Shown here: positions 12,272-20,423 of the stretch, in pieces
How the letters are laid out: each line of letters starts with the position of its first letter
Numbering within the stretch: position 1 is the first letter of the stretch
Assembly: GCA_964523295.1 (NCBI GenBank)
Contig: CAZGAH010000027.1
Coordinates: 1 to 50,562 of the forward strand
Direction: 5' to 3'
Length of the DNA stretch: 50,562 nucleotides
Origin: CAZGAH01 sp964523295
GTDB lineage: Bacteria > Desulfobacterota > Desulfovibrionia > Desulfovibrionales > Desulfovibrionaceae
Program-made: the position numbers and the translations under genes
The notes under the pieces: generated by a model
What the model saw: the letters and a program-made list of their open reading frames with translations, nothing else
What the model was told of the DNA's origin: nothing
Database searches by the model: none

Positions 12272-13141
12272 ATGCACTGGTTCTCCCTCGCCCTGCTCAC
12301 GGCCTTTTTCGCCGCCACGGAAGCCGCTCTGGCCAAGCGGTTTCTGGGCGATTTGCGACCGTTGGCCATGACCGCCTGCCATCAGCTGAGCACGCTGCCC
12401 TTTTTCATCGTCCTGTTCCTCTGCATCGACAAGCCGCCGCTGGCCGCGGACTTCTGGCAGACGGTCGCCGTGCTGCTGCCTTTGAACATGGCCGGCACTC
12501 TGAGCTATCTGGCCGCGCTGCAATGCGCGCCGATATCGCTGACCATGCCCTTTCTCTCGTTCACGCCAATTATCGTTGCGGGCTCGGCCTATCTCATGCT
12601 CGGCGAAACCCCGTCCTGGCCGGGACTGGTCGGCATACTCGGCGTCGGCTTGGGCAGCTGGATCCTCAACTTTTCCGGCCGCCGGCCACGCACATTGCTT
12701 GCGCCCTTGCAGGCCCTGGCGCACGCGCGGGGTATCTGGCTGATGCTGCTGGCAGCCGTCGTCTTTGGCTTCACCGCCGTGCTCGGGAAAAAACTCATCC
12801 TCCAGTCCTCGCCGCTCTATGCCGTCGTGGTCTTCTTCCTCATCCACAACACCCTGCTCGGCTTCGGCCTGCTGAGCGTCACGCGGACGCCCGCCGCCGT
12901 GCTCAAGACGCACCTGCTGCCCGGACTGCTCGTCGGCCTGGCACTCATGGCCCACGTAATCTGCCATTTCCACGGCATCGCCCTGGCCCCGGCCGCGTAC
13001 ATGATGTCCATCAAACGCCTGAGCGTCCTGTTCGCCGTGCTCTACGGAGGCTGGCTCTTCAAAGAACCCGACATCCTCTTCCGCCTGGCCGGCGCCGCAC
13101 TGATGAGCGCAGGCGCCGCGGTTATTACCCTGGCCGGATAA
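12272..13141 (+). CDS. EamA/DMT-type transporter
   Basis: A 289-residue integral membrane protein with about ten predicted hydrophobic helices and two EamA-like halves (about 3-135 and 150-288), as in the drug/metabolite transporter superfamily. The second half begins GIWLMLLAAVVFGFTAVLGKK. ATG 12272 is chosen because the protein then starts directly with the first helix (MHWFSLALLTAFFAATEAAL); a longer reading from 12197 adds a charged stretch unlike the family. No good ribosome site is visible. The substrate cannot be told from sequence. Confidence 0.82.
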   Translation: MHWFSLALLTAFFAATEAALAKRFLGDLRPLAMTACHQLSTLPFFIVLFLCIDKPPLAADFWQTVAVLLPLNMAGTLSYLAALQCAPISLTMPFLSFTPIIVAGSAYLMLGETPSWPGLVGILGVGLGSWILNFSGRRPRTLLAPLQALAHARGIWLMLLAAVVFGFTAVLGKKLILQSSPLYAVVVFFLIHNTLLGFGLLSVTRTPAAVLKTHLLPGLLVGLALMAHVICHFHGIALAPAAYMMSIKRLSVLFAVLYGGWLFKEPDILFRLAGAALMSAGAAVITLAG

Positions 13142-13393
13142 AGGCCCCACAGGGGCTCAATTGACTGTCCCACCAGACACAGGCCGCCGTAGCGTATCTG
13201 CCTCAGCTGAAGCCAGGATGTAGTCCGGCTATGGGAAATTTCGGATGAAGTGTGCCGGAGCCATCTTGTCCTCTTGTTGATTCAAGGGTATTGATTGGAA
13301 CCGATTACGAATAGACTTTTTTGTAAAAATATTTTAGGAAAAGTTGCATCATGCAATTATTTGATACAATTATTAAATAATATAGGTTAAATT

Positions 13394-14275
13394 GTGGCCA
13401 AAAATAAGGAAAAGAAAGCCGAATTCACTAAATGGTTTGGACCATTGCTGGATGCCCTTAGGGACCTTGGTGAATCCGGAAAGCCACGAGAAGTATCGAA
13501 CAGAATAGCTAAAAATTTAAAGTTGCCTGATGAAGTTTTGGATGCAACTGTTAAATCAGGTGGCAATAAGTTCCATAATCAAGTCGCTTGGGCAAGGCAG
13601 TATCTAGTTTGGGAAGGGCTTATAGATTCTTCAAAATATGGAACGTGGAGGCTCACTGAACGCGGGCGCAATGCCCATCTGTCAGAAGCAGATGCGCATA
13701 AACTTTTCTTAAAATGGGTAAAAATTAACCAAGACAACAGAAAGACAAAAGAAACAGACAGAGAAAGCATAGAAGATGTATTTGATAATACTCCTCCTGA
13801 AAAAGTTGCAGATGAAGATCAAACGAGTTTAATTCAAGTTTTGCAAAATCTTTCCCCTTCAGGGTTTGAGAACGTCATTAGAGAACTTTTGAGAGAGTCT
13901 GGATTTGTAAACGTAGAAGTAACACCTGGAGGTCCAGATGGTGGTATCGATGGTTATGGTACATTAGAGATAAATCCGTTTGTTACATTTAAAGTATTGT
14001 TTCAATGCAAACGTTATAAAAATGGAAACGCGATTAGTAGATCTCAAGTTGGCGAATTTCGCAATACAATAATGGGAAGAGCAGATAAGGGTATATTTGT
14101 TACAACGTCATCATTTACTAATTCTGCTATTCAAGAAGCAAACAGGGATGGGGTAATAAAAATAGAGTTAGTAGATGGTACAAAGCTTGTTGAGATGTTT
14201 GAGCGTGTTGAGCTTGGACTGGTGAAAAGAATTGTCTATGATATTGACAAAGGGTATTTTTCTAAATTTCAATAG
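13394..14275 (+). CDS. mrr: Mrr-type restriction endonuclease
   Basis: A 293-residue protein with an Mrr N-terminal winged-helix domain (about 8-95; GNKFHNQVAWARQYLVWEGL) and a PD-(D/E)XK nuclease domain (about 150-265). The catalytic line reads GGPDGGIDG, then FQCKRYK. Mrr enzymes cut methylated DNA without an attached methylase; none is seen nearby. The gene and its flanks are strikingly AT-rich with many AAA/ATA codons, against strongly GC-rich neighbours, which points to recent transfer. The start is GTG 13394 and the ribosome site is poor. A weak promoter (TTGCAT, 15 bases, TACAAT, 13344-13370) may drive it. Confidence 0.87.
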   Translation: MAKNKEKKAEFTKWFGPLLDALRDLGESGKPREVSNRIAKNLKLPDEVLDATVKSGGNKFHNQVAWARQYLVWEGLIDSSKYGTWRLTERGRNAHLSEADAHKLFLKWVKINQDNRKTKETDRESIEDVFDNTPPEKVADEDQTSLIQVLQNLSPSGFENVIRELLRESGFVNVEVTPGGPDGGIDGYGTLEINPFVTFKVLFQCKRYKNGNAISRSQVGEFRNTIMGRADKGIFVTTSSFTNSAIQEANRDGVIKIELVDGTKLVEMFERVELGLVKRIVYDIDKGYFSKFQ

Positions 14276-14418
14276 GCGGATAAATAATTAGTGTAAAAAG
14301 TATAAGTTTATCTAGGTGAATAGGCTGGAGTGGGCGCTTTGTGACAACCCGCCGGCCTTGCAGTGTCGCCCCCCTTGCTTTACACCCTGAGATGTTGTCC
14401 TGAAAACGATGGCGGCCC

Positions 14419-16077
14419 GTGGCGTCGTTATCCTCGGATGTTTCCGTGAAACGAGTACTTTACGTTGTCGCCGATGGCGAGAAGACGGCTATAGCGTACG
14501 CGCCCGGTCAGACCGTGGCGCAGGCGGTCTATGCTGACGGGCGGTTTCCGGCGCCGGCCTTGTGTTCGGGGCTGGGGCGTTGCGGGGCGTGTCGCGTGCG
14601 CGTGCTTGGGGACCAGGGGGCAGGGAACGGGGACGTGGCCGAGGTCGGCGACGTTGAGCGCCGGCTTTTGGGGCAGGCGGACATTGACGCGGGCTGGCGG
14701 CTCGGGTGCCGGCTGGCGCCCTGGCCGGGGTTGTGCGTCGAGCTGCCACCCTTGCGCCGGCCCGGGTTGCTGGTCAGTCCCGGCCGGCTCGAGCTGCCCC
14801 TGCGCCTGGCCGTGGACCTCGGCACCACGTCGCTGCACTGGGCCGCCTATGCCGGCGACGCCGTCGTCTCCCGCGCAGCCGAGCTGAATCCCCAGCTCGG
14901 CGCGGGCAGCGAAATCATGTCCAGGCTGGCCTTTGCCGCGGACCCGCAGCAGGCGCGCGCGCTGCGCCGGCTTGTCCTGGACCGGCTGCACGCCGCGTGC
15001 GCGTTGCTGGAAGCGCCGGGCAACGTGCTTGACGAACTGTGCGTGGCCGGTAATCCGGCTATGCTGGCCATTCTGTTGGGCCGTCCGCTGCAAGGCCTGT
15101 CCAGCGCGCCCTATCGGCTCGATTTTCGCGGTCACGAAACCATGGCGCTCGGCGCCGATCTGGGCTATACGCTGCCGCCGGCCTACATCCCGCCGCTCTT
15201 CTCGCCGTTCGTGGGTGCCGACCTGGCCGCCGGGCTGGCCTGGATCCGCTTCGGCCTGGCGCAGTCGCCATGCTGGCCCTTTCTCCTGGCCGATCTGGGC
15301 ACCAACGGCGAATGCATTCTGGCCCTGGCGCCCGACAGATACCTGGCCACCAGCGTGGCCATGGGACCGGCGCTCGAGGGCATCGGCCTGAGCTGCGGCA
15401 CCGTGGCCGGCCCTGGCGCAGCCGTTGGCTTTACGCTCGCGCCGCACGGCCTGGTCGCCCGGATGTTCCAGGAATCTGGCCCTGGCGCGCACGCCGCGGT
15501 CGCAACCTCGGGCCGTATCACCGGCGCCGGCTATCTCGCGCTGCTGGCGCTGCTGCGGCAGGTCGGCGTGCTGGACCGGGCCGGGCATTTTTTTCTGGCG
15601 GAAACGGACAGCCGCCTGTCGCCACTGGCCCGGCGGCTGGCGCGCGACATCGTCAGCGTGGACGGCGAGGCGAGGCTCCGGCTTCCCTGCCTGTCCGGCG
15701 ACGCGTACCTGAGCGCTGCGGATGTCGAGGGACTGCTCAAGGTCAAGGCCGCGTTCAACGTGGCCATTGCCACGCTGCTCGACGCGGCCGGGCTGGGCAG
15801 CCACCAACTGGACCGGATATATCTGGCCGGCGCGCTCGGCCGCCATGCCGGCGCGCCGCAGCTCGAGGCCCTGGGGTTCTTTCCTGCGGGTACGGCCGCG
15901 CGCGTGTCCGTACTCGGTAACAGCTCCCTGGCCGGGGCGGGGTTGTTCCTGACCCGGCCCGAGACCCGCGACTGGGCTGCCTCCGTGGCAAAGGTCCTGA
16001 CAACGATCGATCTTGCCGGCGCGCCGCGTTTCGGCGAACGTTTTATCGAGAGGATGGTATTCGACTATGTCCCATAA
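14419..16077 (+). CDS. RACo-like 2Fe-2S/ASKHA protein (DUF4445)
   Basis: A 552-residue protein. The N terminus is a plant-type [2Fe-2S] domain with C49, C55, C58 (LCSGLGRCGAC) and C97. The rest is the DUF4445 ASKHA ATPase-like region: LAVDLGTTSLHWA near 133 and LLADLGTNGEC near 290 resemble phosphate-binding motifs. The family includes RACo, which reductively reactivates corrinoid proteins using ATP. No methyltransferase or corrinoid protein lies nearby. The start is GTG 14419; GTG 14446 (VKRVLY) is equally possible. The last 11 bases overlap the Rsm22-like gene, so the two are translationally coupled. Confidence 0.85.
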   Translation: MASLSSDVSVKRVLYVVADGEKTAIAYAPGQTVAQAVYADGRFPAPALCSGLGRCGACRVRVLGDQGAGNGDVAEVGDVERRLLGQADIDAGWRLGCRLAPWPGLCVELPPLRRPGLLVSPGRLELPLRLAVDLGTTSLHWAAYAGDAVVSRAAELNPQLGAGSEIMSRLAFAADPQQARALRRLVLDRLHAACALLEAPGNVLDELCVAGNPAMLAILLGRPLQGLSSAPYRLDFRGHETMALGADLGYTLPPAYIPPLFSPFVGADLAAGLAWIRFGLAQSPCWPFLLADLGTNGECILALAPDRYLATSVAMGPALEGIGLSCGTVAGPGAAVGFTLAPHGLVARMFQESGPGAHAAVATSGRITGAGYLALLALLRQVGVLDRAGHFFLAETDSRLSPLARRLARDIVSVDGEARLRLPCLSGDAYLSAADVEGLLKVKAAFNVAIATLLDAAGLGSHQLDRIYLAGALGRHAGAPQLEALGFFPAGTAARVSVLGNSSLAGAGLFLTRPETRDWAASVAKVLTTIDLAGAPRFGERFIERMVFDYVP

Positions 16078-18676
16078 ACGCAAAGACCGTACCGGAGCGT
16101 TCCGGCCTGCCAGACCTGGCGACAGCGCGCCCGAACGCGCGGACCAGGCCTCGTTTCCCGACGGCGCCCCCGCTGCGTCACTCGGCCCGGACAGGCCGGC
16201 TGCCGGTGCGTCCGCGTCGTCCGCTCTGTTTCCACGGCCTGCGGACGACCTGCTCGCCGCCGTCGCGCGGCTCCCGGAGCTGCTCTCCGCGGCGCTGGAG
16301 CTCAAGACCCGGCACCGGGCCGGGCTGCCGCGCGAGGTCGCCGCGCTGTCGGCCCTGCTCACGAGCGAGCGCGCCGGTCTGGGCCACGATTACCTGCAAT
16401 CGCCGGCCGCGGTCGCCGCCTATCTGTTCTATTTTCTGCCCTGGAATCTGTATCGCCTCGGCCGGCTGGCGACCGGGCTCGCTCCGCTGCTCGCCGCGGC
16501 GGACGCGCGCGCAACCGTGGCCGACCTCGGCGCCGGCCCCCTGACAACGCCGCTGGCGCTGTGGCTCGCGCTTCCGGCCTGGCGCACGCGGCAGCTCGAT
16601 TTCTACTGCGTCGACCGCTCCAGGCGCATCATGGCCGCGGGTCGCGACATTTTCGAGGCCCTGACCCGCGCCACCGACGGCACGCCCTGTCCCTGGCGCA
16701 TCCACCTCGTCCACGCGCCGCTGCGTCAGGCCCTGCGCGAGGAGATGCCCCGTCCCGACCTGCTCGTGTTGGGGAACGTGCTCAACGAATTCCGCTGGCA
16801 GCGCGACGTCGCGCTGGAAGAACAGCTCGACGAGCTGGCGCAGACGATGCTCGGCCGGCTGAATCCCGGCGGACAGGCCCTGCTCGTGGAGCCGGGCAAC
16901 CGCCTGGGCGGCAAGCTCGTCGCCACGTTCCGGGATGCCGCCATCCGGCAGGGATTTCGCCCGCTGGCCCCCTGCACGCACGACGCCGCGTGCCCGCGCC
17001 TCGACCGTCGCCGCAAGTCCTGGTGCCATTTCACCTTCAAGCCGGACGGCCTGCCGCAGTGGTTGACCAGACTCACCGACAAGGCCGGCCTGAGCAAGAG
17101 CAGCCTGAGCGTCAGCTTTGTGCTGCTCGGAGGAACGGCGCCGTACGAACCGGCGGCGATACGCGTGCTCTCGGAGAGCTTTCCCCTGCCCGAGCGCGGC
17201 GTCATGGCCCGCTATGGTTGCTGCCGCCAGGGACTGGTGCTGCTCGAGACCGAAAAAAGCCGTGCCGATTGCTGCGCCCCGGGCGATTTGCTGCGGCTCC
17301 CGACTCCGCCGGACGCCCCGCGCGACGGCAAGTCCGGGGCCCTGATCATTCGCACGGATCACCCGACCGCGTCGACTTCGCCCTCGCCAGCGGCCTCGAT
17401 GCCGGGCGTCGGGCGCGTTGATATTCGTCGCCCGCTGGCCAAAAAGCCGGCCCGGACTTCCTCCGAGCGCCCGGCCTGGCGGCAGCCCTCCGAGCGTACG
17501 ACAGGGCGGCCGTCCGCCGAGCGCGCGGCCCCGCAGTCCCGGCGCAAGCCCGACGAGGACGCCCGCCGCGGGCGCCCGGAGCAGGGCGCTTTTCAGGACC
17601 TGCCGCGTTGGGGCGGTGGCGGGCGAAAGACCGAGTCCGGGGACAAGCGCTCGCGGACTGGCGAAATCGAGTCGTCCGGGCGTTCCCGAGGCCGTTCCGA
17701 CGCGACGCGTCCGGAGCCCGGACGCGGGCGCAAGCCGGCGCGCGGGCAGCATGGCACGACGTCCGGGACGCGTTTTTCCGACGAGCGGTCCAGCCCGAAA
17801 AAAGGCGCTGGTCGCGCGCGGCGGCAGGATGGTTTTGCTGGCGACTGGAAGGAGCGCGGCGACGAGCGCCCGTCGCGTCAAGGTGGTTCCGGGGGCTACG
17901 CAGCGCGGCAGCGCGATGATGAGCGCGGGCCGGGCGGAAAGTCCGGCAGAATGCGTGCCGACGCAACGTCGGGTCAGGGCCGTTCCGCCGGAAAGCGCGG
18001 CCCGGAGCGCGGCCCGGAGCGCAGCTCGGAACGCGGCCAGGCGCGCGGTCCGGAACGCGGCCAGGCGCGAGGCCAGGCACGCGGGCGCGACGAGCGCGAA
18101 CAGGGCAGGGGGGCAGCCGGGAGACAGGAGCGCGGCTTCCGCGATCGGCATGACAAACGACCGGAGGGCCAGGAGCGGGAATGGCGGCGTTCGGACGATA
18201 AACGGTCCGGGCGCGGGGACGAGCCAGCACGGCGCAGCGCCCCGCGCGAGGGCGCCAGGCAGCCCGGAGCCAAGGGCACGGGCCGGCGCCCCTGGGAGAA
18301 GGACGAGCCCCGGCGACCGCAGGACCGCCCGCGCGACAAAGGCCCGCGCGACAAAGGCCCGGCTGACAAGCGCCGCGGCCCGGACGCGCCGGAGCGCGAG
18401 CGCAAGGGCAAAGGCGGCAGCCGGCACGGCGACGAGGCCAAGGGCCGCGGTCCGCGCAGCGACGAGGCAAAAAAACGTGGACCGCGCAGCGACGAGGCTA
18501 AAAATCGCGGTCCGCGCAGCGACGAGGCCAAAACCCGTGGTCCGCGCCGCGACGAGGCTAAGGACCGCGGTCCGCGCGAGGCAACGTCCTCGCGGCCCGG
18601 AGGTTCCCGAACCGCTCCCGGCGGCCGGGCGCGCAAGAAAAAGAAGCGTCCGGGCGGCAAGGGGGAGGATCGGTGA
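16067..18676 (+). CDS. Rsm22-like methyltransferase with long RG-rich tail
   Basis: An 869-residue protein. Residues about 60-400 match the Rsm22/METTL17 family, SAM-dependent methyltransferase-like proteins tied to small-subunit ribosome assembly: VADLGAGPLTTPLAL is the SAM loop and LLVLGNVLNEF follows. Cysteines C303, C309 and C320 (CTHDAAC, WCHF) plus C385/C386 match the iron-sulfur site described for METTL17. From about 425 to the end the protein is disordered and rich in Arg, Gly, Asp and Glu, including five copies of a DEAKxRGPRS unit. Such a tail should bind RNA; it roughly doubles the protein. ATG 16067 lies inside the upstream gene; the stop overlaps lipB. Confidence 0.82.
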   Translation: MSHKRKDRTGAFRPARPGDSAPERADQASFPDGAPAASLGPDRPAAGASASSALFPRPADDLLAAVARLPELLSAALELKTRHRAGLPREVAALSALLTSERAGLGHDYLQSPAAVAAYLFYFLPWNLYRLGRLATGLAPLLAAADARATVADLGAGPLTTPLALWLALPAWRTRQLDFYCVDRSRRIMAAGRDIFEALTRATDGTPCPWRIHLVHAPLRQALREEMPRPDLLVLGNVLNEFRWQRDVALEEQLDELAQTMLGRLNPGGQALLVEPGNRLGGKLVATFRDAAIRQGFRPLAPCTHDAACPRLDRRRKSWCHFTFKPDGLPQWLTRLTDKAGLSKSSLSVSFVLLGGTAPYEPAAIRVLSESFPLPERGVMARYGCCRQGLVLLETEKSRADCCAPGDLLRLPTPPDAPRDGKSGALIIRTDHPTASTSPSPAASMPGVGRVDIRRPLAKKPARTSSERPAWRQPSERTTGRPSAERAAPQSRRKPDEDARRGRPEQGAFQDLPRWGGGGRKTESGDKRSRTGEIESSGRSRGRSDATRPEPGRGRKPARGQHGTTSGTRFSDERSSPKKGAGRARRQDGFAGDWKERGDERPSRQGGSGGYAARQRDDERGPGGKSGRMRADATSGQGRSAGKRGPERGPERSSERGQARGPERGQARGQARGRDEREQGRGAAGRQERGFRDRHDKRPEGQEREWRRSDDKRSGRGDEPARRSAPREGARQPGAKGTGRRPWEKDEPRRPQDRPRDKGPRDKGPADKRRGPDAPERERKGKGGSRHGDEAKGRGPRSDEAKKRGPRSDEAKNRGPRSDEAKTRGPRRDEAKDRGPREATSSRPGGSRTAPGGRARKKKKRPGGKGEDR
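18431..18580 (+). repeat. Five tandem 30-base units (DEAKxRGPRS)
   Basis: Units start at 18431, 18461, 18491, 18521 and 18551. Each encodes DEAK, a variable residue, then RGPR and a terminal S, R or E. Third positions vary between copies, so the peptide repeat is maintained rather than freshly copied. Confidence 0.9.
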
Positions 18677-19458
18677 GGGTTTTCGAGCTGGGCTGCGTGC
18701 CCTATGCCACGGCGCTCGAGCTTCAGATGCGCCACGTGGACGAGGTTATTGCCGGCGCGTCGCCGGTGCTGTTGCTGCTGGAGCATCCGCCCGTGATCAC
18801 GCTGGGCCGCAACGGTCGGGCCGACAGCGTGCTCGTCGCCGAGGACCAGCTGCGCGCGCAGGGTATCGCCGTGCATCGGAGCACGCGCGGCGGCGACGCC
18901 ACCTGCCACTTTCCCGGCCAGCTCGTAGCCTACGCCATCTTCCGCCTGGACCGCCGGGCAGGGGGCATTCACCGTTTTTTTTACGACATCGAAGCGGTCA
19001 TCCTGCGCACGCTCGAACATTGGAACATCGAGGCCGGGCGTCGCGCCGGACGACCGGGCGTCTGGGTCGAGGGCCGCAAGATCGCCTCCATCGGCATCGG
19101 CGCGCGGCGCTGGGTTTCGTTTCACGGACTGGCCCTGAACGTATCCCACGACCTTGGGCCGTTCGCGCTGATCGCCCCGTGCGGGATGCGCGACGTCGAA
19201 CCTACCTCCATGGAGCGGGAGCTGGAGCGGCGAGGGCAGCGACGCGCGGTCGCGCTCGCGGAGGTCAAGGCCAGGCTGACGAGCTGCTTTGCCGCGGTGT
19301 TCGAGCCGGTCGAGTCCTGCGTTACGCACGCTTTGCCGCCGGAGTCCCCGACAGCGGCGCAACGCCTTGCCCCCTGTGCTCCGCGACGCGGGCCAGCCGT
19401 CCGGGCACATGCGCCCGCCCTGGCGGTCAACTCCCCTGCCGGCCAGGCCGCACGATGA
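18673..19458 (+). CDS. lipB: Octanoyltransferase LipB
   Basis: A 261-residue enzyme that moves octanoyl groups from acyl carrier protein to lipoyl domains, the first step of lipoate synthesis. Motifs: HPPVITLGR near 38-46, STRGGDATCHFPGQLVAY (the RGG..H.PGQ signature) and GRKIASIG with the catalytic Lys; IAPCGMRD carries the acyl-accepting Cys. The C terminus is about 40 residues longer than typical and Pro/Ala-rich. GTG 18673 overlaps the stop of the Rsm22-like gene by 4 bases and follows GGGGGAGG. The stop overlaps an ATG in front of lipA. Confidence 0.95.
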   Translation: MRVFELGCVPYATALELQMRHVDEVIAGASPVLLLLEHPPVITLGRNGRADSVLVAEDQLRAQGIAVHRSTRGGDATCHFPGQLVAYAIFRLDRRAGGIHRFFYDIEAVILRTLEHWNIEAGRRAGRPGVWVEGRKIASIGIGARRWVSFHGLALNVSHDLGPFALIAPCGMRDVEPTSMERELERRGQRRAVALAEVKARLTSCFAAVFEPVESCVTHALPPESPTAAQRLAPCAPRRGPAVRAHAPALAVNSPAGQAAR

Positions 19459-19475
19459 ACAGCGAGGAATCAGCA

Positions 19476-20423
19476 ATGCCCGACACCAGACAACCCGCGG
19501 CCCGCGTCCGCCGCCCGGCGTGGCTGCGCGTCGCGCTTCCCTCAGGTCCGGCCTTTGCCGGCACGCGCGAGCTGCTTGCCGGGCTGACCCTGCACACGGT
19601 CTGCCAGAGCGCGCGCTGTCCGAACATTTTCGAGTGCTTTTCCCGGCACACGGCCGCGTTCCTGATCCTCGGCGACGTGTGTACGCGTAGCTGCGCCTTC
19701 TGCAATATCGCCCGCGACGCATCACGTCCGGGGCCCGTGCCGCCCGACCCGGACGAGCCCGAACGCCTGGCGCGCGCGGCCCGGGAGCTTGGCCTGGGGC
19801 ACGTGGTCGTCACCTCGGTCACGCGCGACGATCTGCCCGACGGCGGCGCGGGCCATTACGTCGCCGTGCTCGATGCCCTGCGTGCCGGGCTTCCGAGGGC
19901 CACGCGCGAGGTGCTCATCCCGGATTTCCAGGGCTGCCCGGAGGCCTTGGCCCGCGTGCTCGCTGCGCAGCCGGACATCGTCAACCACAATGTCGAAACC
20001 GTGCCGTCGTGCTATGCGCACATCAGGCCTCAGGCCCGCTACGAGCGCAGCCTGGAGCTCCTGCGCCGCGTGGCCCGTGCGGGCGGCGTCGCGAAGAGCG
20101 GGCTTATGGTCGGATTGGGGGAGACTGACGCCGAGGTCGAGGCCGTGCTTCGGGACCTGGCCGAGGCTGGCTGCCGGAGCGTGACCATCGGCCAGTACCT
20201 CCAGCCCACGCGCCTTCATCTGCCCCCGCAACGCTATGTCCGGCCCGAGGTTTTCGAGGCCTGGGCCGCCCTGGTTCGCGAGCTGGGCATCGACCAGGCC
20301 CATTGCGCTCCCCTGGTCCGCAGCAGCTACCACGCCGCCGATTTCGTGGATCGTCGCCCCGCGGACACGACGGAGGCGTCTGTGACCCCTGCGTCGTGTC
20401 AGGCCGGGGTGTCGGGCCGCTGA
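19476..20423 (+). CDS. lipA: Lipoyl synthase LipA (radical SAM)
   Basis: A 315-residue enzyme that inserts two sulfurs into octanoyl chains. It has both required clusters: auxiliary C43, C48, C54 (CQSARCPNIFEC) and radical SAM C69, C73, C76 (CTRSCAFC). DFQGCPEAL and VNHNVETV are typical of the family, and the C-terminal RSSYHA provides the conserved Ser ligand. I chose ATG 19476 because GCGAGGA lies 8 bases before it; ATG 19455 overlaps the lipB stop and is the alternative. The 3' end overlaps the convergent radical SAM gene by 25 bases. Confidence 0.95.
   Translation: MPDTRQPAARVRRPAWLRVALPSGPAFAGTRELLAGLTLHTVCQSARCPNIFECFSRHTAAFLILGDVCTRSCAFCNIARDASRPGPVPPDPDEPERLARAARELGLGHVVVTSVTRDDLPDGGAGHYVAVLDALRAGLPRATREVLIPDFQGCPEALARVLAAQPDIVNHNVETVPSCYAHIRPQARYERSLELLRRVARAGGVAKSGLMVGLGETDAEVEAVLRDLAEAGCRSVTIGQYLQPTRLHLPPQRYVRPEVFEAWAALVRELGIDQAHCAPLVRSSYHAADFVDRRPADTTEASVTPASCQAGVSGR

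Noticed and set aside
11675..13150. A 491-codon minus-strand frame opposite the response regulator and transporter
   Set aside because: Low-complexity Gln/Gly/Arg composition typical of an antisense shadow; the plus-strand genes have clear motifs.
17418..20423. A 1001-codon open frame spanning the Rsm22 tail, lipB and lipA
   Set aside because: Only its last part (from 19476) is LipA. The rest is an out-of-frame reading of GC-rich DNA inside two well-supported genes.
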